From NCBI GenBank assembly GCA_016194905.1, contig JACQAP010000013.1, forward strand, positions 97,678-161,677: 64,000 nt of DNA, read 5' to 3'. Origin of the DNA: Betaproteobacteria bacterium (GTDB lineage Bacteria > Pseudomonadota > Gammaproteobacteria > Burkholderiales > JACQAP01). The notes under the pieces were generated by a model. That model saw only the letters and a list, made by a program, of their open reading frames with translations, ran no database searches and was not told the DNA's origin. Positions 8,631 to 16,892 of this stretch are shown here, piece after piece; position 1 is the first letter of the stretch, and each line of letters opens with the position of its first letter. The position numbers and the translations under genes were made by a program.

Positions 8631-9764
8631 CTACTGCACCGGGAAATCCACCCGTTTCATGAACACGATCTTGCCGCCCTCGTTCTTCACGATGTTGTAG
8701 CCGTGCAGACCATCGCCGTTCTGGTCGAACTCGTAAGTGCCTTCCAGTCCCTTGTAACCCTTGATCGCCAGAATCGCCGAGCGTACCGCCTCCGGTTCTG
8801 TGCTGCCGGCATCGCGGATGGCTTGCGCGAGAACTTGCGTCGCGTCGTAAGACCAGCTGGCGAAGGTGTCGGGATTGAGTCCGTATTTATCGCGATACTT
8901 TTTCATGAACGCGCGCGTCAGGTCGTTTGCGTCGGTGGTGAAATCGGTGATCGCATAGGTACCGTGCAGCGTCTCGCCGGCAAGTTTGAGAGAAGTCACC
9001 GCAATGATCGATGGCGACCCGACCCACGGGATCGTTACCCCAAGCTGCCGGAGTTGGCGCGCAAAGATGCCGACATCGGCCTCGTTCGTCATGTAAGTTG
9101 CGAGGATGTCCGCGTCGGACTTCTTGATCGAAAGCACAACGGCGGTGAAGTCCTGCGAGTTGTTCGTGTACCCCTGGTCCAGTACCGGCGTGATGCCCTG
9201 GGCGGCCAGCACCGCCGTCAGCGCCTTCGCACCGCCGGAACCGAATGCGTCGGTGGAATGGATGACCGCCCATTTCTTCAACTTGAGGGTGTTGACGCCG
9301 AAATCGGCGATGACGCGCGAGGAATAACTGTCGTTCGGGCGCGCGCGGAATACCCAGCGGTTGTTGACATGCGTAAGGCTGGTATCCGTGCCGCCGATCA
9401 TCGTCGGAATGCCGGATTTGGCGATCGTCGGCGACGCGGCCTGGATCTGGGTGCTGCGGATCGGCCCGACGATTCCGGCGATATCGCCGCGGCCGCCGAG
9501 CTTGGAGAATGCAAGCACGGTTCCCGGATTCGAGCTCTGGTTGTCCTCGATCTGCAACTCGATGCGACGTCCCAGGATGCCGCCGGCATTGTTGATCTCC
9601 TCCTGCGCGAGCTTGATGCCGTTGACCGTAAATTCGCCGGCCTGCGCCTGCACGCCGGTGATCTCGTTGACAACGCCGATTTTGATGGGATCGGCCGCCA
9701 CGGTTAAGTCGCCGGTGAACATCGCCAGAGCAAGAACCGCGATCATCCTGTCGACTACTTTCAT
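8631..9764 (-). CDS. branched-chain amino acid type ABC receptor (orphan)
   Basis: LivJ-like periplasmic binding protein (Peripla_BP_6), 377 residues from the ATG at 9764, which follows GGGAGGATGAA. A signal peptide precedes ADPIKIGVVNEITG. Motifs include GRRIELQIEDNQSSNPG and VIADFGVNTLKLKKWAVIHS. It is a close paralogue of the receptor at 58958 (the WVFRARPND, NTLKLKKWA and DAFG segments correspond) and more distant from those at 5622 and 12291. It ends 19 bp from the kinase stop, convergently. There are no transporter genes beside it. Ligand is unknown; aromatic acids and amides are known for such receptors as well as amino acids. Confidence 0.9.
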   Translation of the reverse strand: MKVVDRMIAVLALAMFTGDLTVAADPIKIGVVNEITGVQAQAGEFTVNGIKLAQEEINNAGGILGRRIELQIEDNQSSNPGTVLAFSKLGGRGDIAGIVGPIRSTQIQAASPTIAKSGIPTMIGGTDTSLTHVNNRWVFRARPNDSYSSRVIADFGVNTLKLKKWAVIHSTDAFGSGGAKALTAVLAAQGITPVLDQGYTNNSQDFTAVVLSIKKSDADILATYMTNEADVGIFARQLRQLGVTIPWVGSPSIIAVTSLKLAGETLHGTYAITDFTTDANDLTRAFMKKYRDKYGLNPDTFASWSYDATQVLAQAIRDAGSTEPEAVRSAILAIKGYKGLEGTYEFDQNGDGLHGYNIVKNEGGKIVFMKRVDFPVQ

Positions 9765-9973
9765 TTCATCCTCCCTTGGCTGACAAAGCACCGATCGCCG
9801 ACCGGTTGCCGTTCATCCTAGCACGATGCAAAAACGTGCGATCACGGCGGTGGATGGCGCACTGCAACCGGTAATGTTGCAATGGTCGAAACGCTTTTCA
9901 CGATCGCATTGACACCATCAGGACGCGGCTTTACCGTTCGACTCCTATTTTTCACTGGCATGAGGAACTACCA

Positions 9974-11287
9974 ATGAGCGCAAAGCGCATCGTGTTCGGC
10001 CTTGTATTCAGCATCGTTTTCTTGACGGCCGCCGGATCATGGGCGCAAGGGCTGCCTTCCGCTGCGCCCGAGTCGGTGGGCATGTCGGCGCAGCGGCTCG
10101 CCCGCATCGGCGACGCGTTCAAGAAGGAGATCGATCAGGGTAAATTGCCGAGCGCGGTGTTCCTGGTGGCCCGCAAGGGCAAGCTGGTGTACTCGGAAGC
10201 AATCGGTTTTCAGGACAAGGAGGCCGGCAAGCCGATCGCAAAGGATTCGATCTTCCGCATCTATTCGATGACCAAACCGCTCGTTTCGGTGGCGGCGATG
10301 ATGCTGGTCGAGGAAGGCAGGATCCAGCTCACCGATCCGGTCTCGAAATATCTGCCGGTCATGAAATCCCTGAACGTCAGCGTGGCAAAGGCCGACGCCG
10401 AGTTCGCGAAAGTCACCTACGCACAGGTGCCGGCCGATCGCGAGATGACGGTGCAGGATCTGCTGCGCCACACGGCGGGCCTGGCTTACGGCGAAATCAC
10501 GCAGAATGCGCCCGTGAAAGAGGCGCTCGGCAAGGCAGGTATCTACAAGAGCGCGATCGATTACGATGCGCGCGACCTGGCGCCGGCGGAAGAAGTCGAA
10601 CGCCTTGCCAAAGTACCGCTCGCGCATCAGCCCGGAACGGTCTGGGAATACAGCCTCGCGAGCGACGTGCTCGGCCGGGTCGTCGAGACCGCCTCAGGAG
10701 AGCGCTTGGCGGATTTCCTCGACAAGCGCTTGTTCAAACCGCTGAAGATGAGCGACACCGGCTTCCGGGTGTCACAGGACAAAATCAATCGGCTGGCGGT
10801 GCCGTTGCCCACGGATATCACCAGCGGCAAGCCTAACAATCTGATCGACGTATCGGCTGCGCCGGCCAACGACTCCGGCGGCGCCGGCGGCGTGTCCACC
10901 GCGGCGGATTATCTTCGCTTTTCGCAAATGCTGCTCAATGGCGGGCAACTCGATGGCGCCCGCGTGCTGAGTCGCAGCTCGGTCGCCCTGATGACCGCCG
11001 ATCATCTCGGACCACGCATCGCCGCGCCGGTCACGCCTGGAGAATTGCTGCTCGGCGTGCCGGGTTATACCTTCGGCCTGGGCTTCGCGGTGCGCCAGGG
11101 TCCGGGCGTGGCGGGGGTTCCCGGTTCGGCAGGCGAGTTCATGTGGGCGGGCTATGCCGGAACTTACTTCTGGGTCGATCCGAAAGAAGAGATCGTCGCG
11201 GTCTACATGACCCAGGCGCCGAGCCCGATCCGCGCCTACTATCGGCGGCTTTTCAAGCAATTGGTCTATGCCGCGATCGCCGATTGA
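9974..11287 (+). CDS. serine hydrolase, class C beta-lactamase-like
   Basis: A secreted or periplasmic serine hydrolase of 437 residues in the beta-lactamase/transpeptidase fold (EstB, PBP4*-like). The signal peptide ends near GSWAQG. The SxxK nucleophile motif is SMTK (Ser98-Lys101), and the second active-site motif is a YSL-type tyrosine near residue 226 (TVWEYSLASDVLGR). LLRHTAGLAYG is typical of the family. Members act as esterases, D-aminopeptidases or carboxypeptidases; a true beta-lactamase role is not suggested. The ATG is preceded by GAGGAAC and is divergent from the receptor gene. Confidence 0.88.
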   Translation: MSAKRIVFGLVFSIVFLTAAGSWAQGLPSAAPESVGMSAQRLARIGDAFKKEIDQGKLPSAVFLVARKGKLVYSEAIGFQDKEAGKPIAKDSIFRIYSMTKPLVSVAAMMLVEEGRIQLTDPVSKYLPVMKSLNVSVAKADAEFAKVTYAQVPADREMTVQDLLRHTAGLAYGEITQNAPVKEALGKAGIYKSAIDYDARDLAPAEEVERLAKVPLAHQPGTVWEYSLASDVLGRVVETASGERLADFLDKRLFKPLKMSDTGFRVSQDKINRLAVPLPTDITSGKPNNLIDVSAAPANDSGGAGGVSTAADYLRFSQMLLNGGQLDGARVLSRSSVALMTADHLGPRIAAPVTPGELLLGVPGYTFGLGFAVRQGPGVAGVPGSAGEFMWAGYAGTYFWVDPKEEIVAVYMTQAPSPIRAYYRRLFKQLVYAAIAD

Positions 11288-11368
11288 GAGAGGCCGTGAA
11301 TGCGTGTCCCTGAAGGGATACCGGGCTGGTGCCCATAAATGCCGTGAATGCAAGGAATACGAGTTCCT

Positions 11369-12244
11369 ATGCCAATGCAAGTCAAGAATAGTTCAGGCTG
11401 GCCGTTCGAAATCAGGCCGCTGACGCAGAATCTTGGCGCAGAGATCATCGGCGTCGATCTTGCCGGCGGCGTGGATGACAAGCTATTCGTCGCGATTTAC
11501 CAAGCCTTCCTGCGCTACCAAGTCCTGCTGTTCGGAACGCAGGACTTGCCGCCGGGCCGCCAGGTGGAATTTGCCCGGCATTTCGGACAAGTGCAGATCC
11601 ACGTCATGAACCAGTATCACGCCGACGGTTATCCGGAACTCTATCGTCTGTCCAATCTGGACGAGAACGGCAATCCGAACGGCCAGCATCCCGACAAGGG
11701 TACGCTGGCTTGGCACACCGACGGTTCGTGGCAACGCATCACCGGCCAGGCCACCATCATCTATGCCGAAGTCGTCGCCGGCGAAGGTGGCGAGACGCAT
11801 TTCTGTGACATGGTCGGCGCCTACGAACGTCTCCCGCCGACGTGGAAACGGCGCATCGAAATACTTCGGGCCGTGCACAACCTCGATTTTTCGCGCACCC
11901 GGCGCCACGGTGAAGAGCGGATGACCGAGGCACAGCGAAACGCGGTGCCCCCGGTCGATCATCCGATCGTGCGCACGCACCCGGATACCGGGCGCAAATG
12001 CCTGTTCCTGGGCGACCATGCCGAGTACGTGCTGGGGATGAATTATGACGACGGACGCGCGCTGATCGAGGAACTCAATGCGCTGGCGATCCATGCCGAT
12101 CTGTCCTACGAGCATCATTGGTCGCCGGGCGAACTCATCGTCTGGGACAATCGCTGTGTTCTGCATCGCGCGACTTCTTACGACCCCGCGGTGCAGCGGC
12201 GGGTGATTCGCAGATGTACGGTACTCGGAGAGACGCCGCGATGA
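11369..12244 (+). CDS. TauD/TfdA family 2-oxoglutarate dioxygenase
   Basis: Fe(II)/2-oxoglutarate-dependent dioxygenase of about 291 residues. The metal triad is visible as His and Asp in LAWHTDGSW and the distal His in NRCVLHRATSYDP; the Arg that binds 2-oxoglutarate follows in RRVIRR. The N-terminus (FEIRPLTQNLGAEIIGVDL) is typical of the TfdA/TauD group, which oxidise taurine, sulfonates, phenoxyacetates or similar compounds. The frame is open from an ATG at 11348; the ATG at 11369 is chosen because AAGGAA precedes it at a usable distance. It stands 46 bp before the receptor gene at 12291 on the same strand, so that receptor could supply its substrate. Confidence 0.87.
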   Translation: MPMQVKNSSGWPFEIRPLTQNLGAEIIGVDLAGGVDDKLFVAIYQAFLRYQVLLFGTQDLPPGRQVEFARHFGQVQIHVMNQYHADGYPELYRLSNLDENGNPNGQHPDKGTLAWHTDGSWQRITGQATIIYAEVVAGEGGETHFCDMVGAYERLPPTWKRRIEILRAVHNLDFSRTRRHGEERMTEAQRNAVPPVDHPIVRTHPDTGRKCLFLGDHAEYVLGMNYDDGRALIEELNALAIHADLSYEHHWSPGELIVWDNRCVLHRATSYDPAVQRRVIRRCTVLGETPR

Positions 12245-12290
12245 AACGGCGGAAAGGTTAGAGGTTAGAGTCGAAAGCCAGGAGGAAATC

Positions 12291-13526
12291 ATGAATTTCA
12301 AATCGACTGTTGCAACCGTCATGGCATGCCTGTGGCTGAGCGCCGCGGCTTATGCCGCCGAACCCATCAAAATCGCCCACATCGACCCCATGAGCGGGCC
12401 TTTCGCACTGATCGGCGAGAGCGTCGGCAGGCACCTCGATGCGGCGGCGGCGGAAATCAATGCCAAGGGGGGCGTACTGGGCGGCACCCGATTCGAAATC
12501 GTGCACTTCGACAACAAATCGAGCCCGCAGGAAAGCGTGCTGCTGCTCAAGCAGATCACGGATTCCGGCATCCGCTATCTGACCCAGGGCGCGGGCTCCA
12601 ATGTCGCCCACGCACTCTCGGAAGCCCTGTCGAAACACAATGCCCGCAACCCGGACGGGTCAGTGCTCTATTTCAATTTTGCGGCGCAGGATCCGGCACT
12701 GACCAACGACAAATGCAATTTCTGGCATTTCCGCTTCGATGCGCACGTGGACATGAAGCTCGATGCCATCACCAACTACATCGCCCTCCAGAAGGACATC
12801 AAGCGGGTCTATCTGCTCAACCAGGACTACGCTTTCGGCCAGGCCATCAGCAAGGCGGCTCGCGAGATGCTCGCGAAAAAGCGGCCCGACATCGAGATCG
12901 TCGGCGACGATCTTCACCCACTGGGCAAGATCAAGGACTTCTCGCCCTACATCGCCAAGATCAAGGCCTCGGACGCGCAAGCTGTCATCACCGGCAACTG
13001 GGGCCCCGACTACACGCTGCTGATCAAGTCAAGCAAGGACTCCGGATTGGGCGTGACCTACTACACGCTCAACGCACATAACGCGGGCGCCCCCACTTCT
13101 GTCGGCGCCGCGGGCGCCGACCACGTACGGCAGGTCTTCACCTGGCACGCCAACATAGCCGGCAACAAGATAGAGAAATTCGCCCTGGATTTTCGCAAGA
13201 AATACAATGGCGACTTCTACTACAACACCACCAAGACCGAACTGGAAATGCTGGCCAAGGCGATGAACGACGCCAAATCCATCGATCCGCTGAAAGTCGC
13301 CAAGGCGATCGAAGGCATGAAATACCAAAGCGACACCGGCGAGGTCTGGATGCGCGCCGACGATCATCAGCTCATGCAGCCGATCTACATCGCCACCTTC
13401 ACCAAGGCCGGCGGCAAGGACGTAAAGATCGACGCCGAAGGCACCGGCTATGGGTGGAAGACCGACATCCGCATCGAACCGGCCGACACGGTGATGCCGA
13501 CGACGTGCAGGATGGAAAGGCCATAA
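12291..13526 (+). CDS. branched-chain amino acid type ABC receptor (orphan)
   Basis: LivJ-like periplasmic receptor of 411 residues with a clear signal peptide ending SAAAYAAEP and a strong CAGGAGGAA ribosome site. It is a paralogue of the receptor at 5622, sharing the block NDKCNFWHFRFDAHVDMK, the HNARNPD segment, VYLLNQDYAFGQA and the C-terminal TCRM ending. It follows the TauD-like gene closely and is probably in one transcript with it. No permease or ATPase genes are present. The second of a family of four such receptors with no transporter in the window. Confidence 0.9.
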   Translation: MNFKSTVATVMACLWLSAAAYAAEPIKIAHIDPMSGPFALIGESVGRHLDAAAAEINAKGGVLGGTRFEIVHFDNKSSPQESVLLLKQITDSGIRYLTQGAGSNVAHALSEALSKHNARNPDGSVLYFNFAAQDPALTNDKCNFWHFRFDAHVDMKLDAITNYIALQKDIKRVYLLNQDYAFGQAISKAAREMLAKKRPDIEIVGDDLHPLGKIKDFSPYIAKIKASDAQAVITGNWGPDYTLLIKSSKDSGLGVTYYTLNAHNAGAPTSVGAAGADHVRQVFTWHANIAGNKIEKFALDFRKKYNGDFYYNTTKTELEMLAKAMNDAKSIDPLKVAKAIEGMKYQSDTGEVWMRADDHQLMQPIYIATFTKAGGKDVKIDAEGTGYGWKTDIRIEPADTVMPTTCRMERP

Positions 13527-13579
13527 CTCCAGGGGTCGGGAACCAGGACAATGCGGGAGGAGCCAAACCAAACCCCGCC

Positions 13580-13612
13580 TGCAAAAAACAACGGGCACCG
13601 ATCGGTGCCCGT
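13580..13612 (-). terminator. intrinsic terminator of the small exported protein gene
   Basis: A perfect 11-bp-arm palindrome (13591-13612, core GGGCACCGATCGGTGCCC) is followed on the minus strand by TTGTTTTTTGC. It lies about 30 nt after the stop of the minus-strand gene at 13642, so it fits a Rho-independent terminator for that gene. It may also limit read-through from the convergent receptor gene. Confidence 0.85.
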
Positions 13613-13641
13613 CGATTCGAACGCATACCTGGGCGTCGCGA

Positions 13642-13899
13642 TTACATCTGACCGTATTTCTTCCTGGCCGCATCGACACACTTGGTCTTGTCGGTGCCGG
13701 TCAGGGGCTCGCACTTCTTAAGGGCCGCCAGATATTCCTGGTCGCGCTGGGAAGCGGTTGCGCCACCCGCGGCCGGATCCGCGGGTTGCTGGGCTTGCGG
13801 TTGCTGGCTGTTCTGATCCTTGTCGGCGGCAGCGGCGAATCCGCTCAGCGTCAAAGCCAGGGCAGCAGCGGTCAACATGGTAAGTAGCTTGCTCATCAT
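13642..13899 (-). CDS. small exported protein, KC-LTGxDKTKC motif
   Basis: An 85-residue exported protein. A signal peptide (LLTMLTAAALALTLSGFAAAA) is followed by a Gln/Pro/Ala-rich linker and a conserved-looking C-terminal segment, EYLAALKKCEPLTGTDKTKC, with two cysteines 14 residues apart. Two adjacent ATGs (13899 and 13896) follow AAGGAGAGAG; either may be used. It has its own terminator. I recall similar small proteins in other betaproteobacteria but know of no function. A palindrome (GTCGTGG-A-CCACGAC, 13990-14004) upstream may belong to its promoter. Confidence 0.72.
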   Translation of the reverse strand: MMSKLLTMLTAAALALTLSGFAAAADKDQNSQQPQAQQPADPAAGGATASQRDQEYLAALKKCEPLTGTDKTKCVDAARKKYGQM

Positions 13900-14195
13900 C
13901 TCTCTCCTTTTTGCATCTTCGAATGTCATCAGGATGCACGACGATTTTCAACTTCGAGAAGCTGCGAAGCGAATGTCGTGAATGCCGAAGTCGTGGACCA
14001 CGACACTACTTTAGTCCCGTCCGATGCAATCCGGTTCAAACAAAATGTGTCGCCTGACGGCGACGTTCTCTGATCATCGCAACAATGAACGCAACATGAC
14101 TGACACCGGATCTCTTCGGCTTGAACGCCGGGAATGCAACGAGTTCGAATTTGCAAAGCAGTCCCCACCGAAAAAATATTGCAACAGTTTCCGGA

Positions 14196-14720
14196 TCAGC
14201 TAAACATCTTCAGCCAGATCCAGCACAGGATCGCTGCGCTGCCCAGATAGACGATCAATCCGGCGGGTTTGGATAACACGATCCCGACATCCGCTTTCGA
14301 TGGCACGCAGGAAACCGTGAGGCTCGCCGCAACGTAACTCCAGGCGAGTTCCCGCAACGACAGCGGAGGAATCTGGGCCGAACGGTAATACACGAGCCAA
14401 ATTGCCGCAGGTAGTGCCAGCAATGGCGCGAAGCCCACCCAGAGCGCGTTGTACCAGCGGATATTGGAAAACATCACGTAGCCGAGCGTGGCCGAGCCGT
14501 CGCGATGGAATTTCGGAATCAGTGAAACTTTCACGGGCTTGGCCAGGGTAAGCGTGCCGACCAGAAAATGCAGCAGCTCATGCCCGACGGTGCCGGGAAG
14601 GGAAATCAGGCTGAAAAAGCGCGGCATCCGGCGCAGGTAATGCAGAAGTGCGGCGGTCGCAATCACGACCGCCAGATAGCCGCAAAACGACCATCCGATC
14701 GACAATCCGCGCCAATTCAT
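14196..14720 (-). CDS. HELLH-motif integral membrane protein (M50-like)
   Basis: A 174-residue membrane protein with about four to five hydrophobic segments. The second segment carries LPGTVGHELLHFLVG, an HExxH zinc-protease signature inside the membrane, which resembles site-2-protease-like M50 proteins. A second zinc ligand motif (NPDG/LDG type) is not evident; SCVPSKADV near residue 140 may replace it. Protease activity is therefore uncertain. It lies 58 nt after the lipoprotein gene of the MCE operon on the same strand and could be its last member. Confidence 0.65.
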   Translation of the reverse strand: MNWRGLSIGWSFCGYLAVVIATAALLHYLRRMPRFFSLISLPGTVGHELLHFLVGTLTLAKPVKVSLIPKFHRDGSATLGYVMFSNIRWYNALWVGFAPLLALPAAIWLVYYRSAQIPPLSLRELAWSYVAASLTVSCVPSKADVGIVLSKPAGLIVYLGSAAILCWIWLKMFS

Positions 14721-14778
14721 TCCCGCGGCGGCTGCGTTCGGCGAACGCGCATCGCTTCCCCCGTCTCGAATACTCGCA

Positions 14779-15444
14779 TCACTTCGCTGTTTGCAGGGAC
14801 TGGTAAACTAGGTCGATGCGCTTTCGAATCGACTGCAGCGTCGCGGAATCACCGGCCGCTTCAGCGCGTTTGGCTTGAACGTTGAGGTAAGCCAGCAGCG
14901 GCCGGCGATAGCCCTGTGCCGAAGCCGTGTCGACGGCCGTGCCGAGTCCTTCCGGCGACAACTGCGCAAGTCGGAACAAAGCCCCCGCCGCTACCAGGCG
15001 CGAAACCGGGTCGGCGATCTGTTGCATTGCCTTATTGCGGGCGGCTTCGTCGCGGGCCGAAGCGACAGTGCGATACTGCGATGGCAGCCTCGCCACATCC
15101 TGCGCGCGCCACTGACCGCTGAGGAATGAGCCATAGGCCCGATCATCCGCAGTCGCCTCATTTCGCATCGAATCGAAATCCGCGCATGCACCGATATCCA
15201 GCGCTGCCGTTGCCAGCGCGCAGCGCACCAGTTCCGCGCGTGCCGCGAGCTCGGGCCTGCCGGTGGCCGCGACGGCGGCTTTCGCGTCCGTAAAACTGCG
15301 CTCCGCCAGCCGCGAATTGCCGTCGAGATATTGCTGCCTGAATCGTTCGAGGGAGGCGTGAGATTGCGATTGCCATTCCGGCGGCATCGGCCCGCCGGCA
15401 CATGCCGCCAGCGACAGTACTGTCGAAAGAAGCACGCCCCTCAC
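14779..15444 (-). CDS. lipoprotein of the MCE operon
   Basis: A predicted lipoprotein of 221 residues. Starting at the GTG at 15444, which overlaps the stop of the MCE gene (GTGA), the N-terminus VRGVLLSTVLSLAAC ends in a lipobox with the acylated Cys near residue 15. The rest is Ala/Arg-rich and appears all-helical, without the beta-rich pattern of the usual ABC-type auxiliary lipoprotein (PF03886). It probably sits in the outer or inner membrane periplasmic leaflet and helps the MCE system, by position. No known family was recognised. Confidence 0.72.
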   Translation of the reverse strand: MRGVLLSTVLSLAACAGGPMPPEWQSQSHASLERFRQQYLDGNSRLAERSFTDAKAAVAATGRPELAARAELVRCALATAALDIGACADFDSMRNEATADDRAYGSFLSGQWRAQDVARLPSQYRTVASARDEAARNKAMQQIADPVSRLVAAGALFRLAQLSPEGLGTAVDTASAQGYRRPLLAYLNVQAKRAEAAGDSATLQSIRKRIDLVYQSLQTAK

Positions 15445-16439
15445 GGCAGCTTGATCTCCGTCTTGCGCGCAAATGGCCACTTGCGGTTGATTTCGTCGAT
15501 CAGCCCGTTGACCTTGCGAATGCTGTCGTCCACCTCCACGCGCAGCGCACCAAGATCGGTGGTGGCATCTTTGACATTGGTGGCCGCGCTCTTGATTTCA
15601 GTGGTGCTGGCCTGCGCAATGGCAAGTACGGCATCGGCTTTCTTCAGGCTTTCGCGCGCCTCGGCGAGAATGGTGTTCAACTGCGCTATGGATTTTTTCG
15701 CCTCGTCCATCACTCCGCCTTGACCGAACATCTTGTCGTCGGTCTTCGCCAGCATGCCGTCCGCGCGGGTAGTCACGCCCTTCAGCGACGCGAGCAGCGC
15801 ATTCACGCTGTCAACGGTATCGAGCACCTTTTTAGCCTGCTCCGGACTGCCGGTCACGCCGCCGAGCACGCCGTACTCGCCGGCCATGCGCTCGGTGACT
15901 GATTTCAGATTGGCCAGCGTCTGGTTGAAACCCGAATCGGGTCGGATGATTTCGTCCACGTTCTGCAGGATGCTGTTGGCGCGGGCGATGACCTGCGGGA
16001 TATCCTGCGCAGCGTCTTTGCTGATCAGAACACGCTCCGAACCTGCCGGCAGCTCCGGATCCTGCAGCCTGGCGGAAACAGCGCGGATCTTCGCGCCGCC
16101 GAGGAGCTGCTTTTCCAGCGAGAACACGCTGCTGATGCGCAGCCAGCGCGCGTCCTTCTCCTTGATGTGCACTTCGATGCGCACGCGGCCGAGTTCGTCC
16201 AGCGCCATGCTGGAAACCTGGCCGATCGGAAACCCGGAGAACATGATCGGCATTCCCACCACCACCCCTTCCGCGTCCGGGGCGATCAGCGTCAGCGCCT
16301 GGGTGCGCTCGAACACGCCGCGCGCGTAGAGCGAGTAGAGCAACAGCCCAATCGCGATGACCGGGATCAGGGTCAGCACCGCCCCGACCTTGACGCCGAG
16401 ATGCTTTACGCGCGGCTGTTGTACAGAGGGGCGTTCCAT
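15441..16439 (-). CDS. MCE-domain (MlaD-family) lipid transport protein
   Basis: A 332-residue protein anchored by one N-terminal membrane helix (KVGAVLTLIPVIAIGLLLYSLYARG). An MCE domain at about residues 45-125 (AEGVVVGMPIMFSGFPIGQVSSM, RISSVFSLEKQLLGGAKI) is followed by a long helical C-terminal region. MCE proteins form hexameric rings or tubes that move phospholipids or other hydrophobic molecules between membranes. The frame is open well upstream, but the ATG at 16439 is chosen because it leads directly into the anchor; it overlaps the preceding gene by 34 nt. Its length is intermediate between MlaD and PqiB types. Confidence 0.9.
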   Translation of the reverse strand: MERPSVQQPRVKHLGVKVGAVLTLIPVIAIGLLLYSLYARGVFERTQALTLIAPDAEGVVVGMPIMFSGFPIGQVSSMALDELGRVRIEVHIKEKDARWLRISSVFSLEKQLLGGAKIRAVSARLQDPELPAGSERVLISKDAAQDIPQVIARANSILQNVDEIIRPDSGFNQTLANLKSVTERMAGEYGVLGGVTGSPEQAKKVLDTVDSVNALLASLKGVTTRADGMLAKTDDKMFGQGGVMDEAKKSIAQLNTILAEARESLKKADAVLAIAQASTTEIKSAATNVKDATTDLGALRVEVDDSIRKVNGLIDEINRKWPFARKTEIKLP

Positions 16440-16888
16440 GCGTAATCCAGGATACAGCACTGCTCGAAGCGGCCTTCGAGCGCGAGTAGCACGCGATTGA
16501 GAAAGAAAGGATAGTTGGTGTCCGGCAGGAGTTGCGCCGGCCGGTCGATCAGGATTATAGGCGGAGACAACACGATCGCTCGCAGTAACTTGGCGACGAA
16601 GCGCTCCTCGTAGGTTAGATCGGGGTCGCGCTGCTCGGCGCAATCGGTATGCCCGACCTGCGTCAGCAGCTTCCATGCAATGTCGTTGGCTTCGCCGATA
16701 TAAGTGTTGGTTCGAAACTGCAGCACCACGGTTATGTTCTCGAGCACCGACAGATTGGCGCGCAGTGGCAGACTGTCCGACACCAGCGCGGCCTGCGGAT
16801 TGTCCTCGATGTACCGCCGGCGCTCGGCATCTCCCGCCAGCAGCACCACCCGCTTTTTCGCGGCGGATTTTTCGCTTGACTCGTTCAT
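16406..16888 (-). CDS. degenerate MlaF-like ABC ATPase lacking Walker A
   Basis: A 160-residue protein in the position where an MCE system normally encodes its ATPase (MlaF, about 260 residues). It can be aligned by eye with the second half of MlaF: a Q-loop-like region (ALVSDSLPLRANLSVLENI), a signature-like helix with LTYEERFVAKLLRAIVLSPP replacing LSGGM, and a Walker-B-like IILIDRPAQLL. There is no P-loop GxxxxGK[ST]: the start codon is 4 nt after the permease stop, leaving no room for it. The catalytic Glu after Walker B is Arg. It is therefore unlikely to hydrolyse ATP. An in-frame truncated pseudogene is possible, but the intact frame, gene overlap and neighbours suggest a maintained subunit. 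Confidence 0.7.
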   Translation of the reverse strand: MNESSEKSAAKKRVVLLAGDAERRRYIEDNPQAALVSDSLPLRANLSVLENITVVLQFRTNTYIGEANDIAWKLLTQVGHTDCAEQRDPDLTYEERFVAKLLRAIVLSPPIILIDRPAQLLPDTNYPFFLNRVLLALEGRFEQCCILDYAWNAPLYNSRA

Positions 16889-16892
16889 AGGA

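Noticed and set aside
9974..11287. Antibiotic-resistance beta-lactamase
   Set aside because: It has the SxxK motif of the fold but the overall pattern is of an EstB/PBP4*-like esterase or peptidase; no AmpC-type features support resistance.
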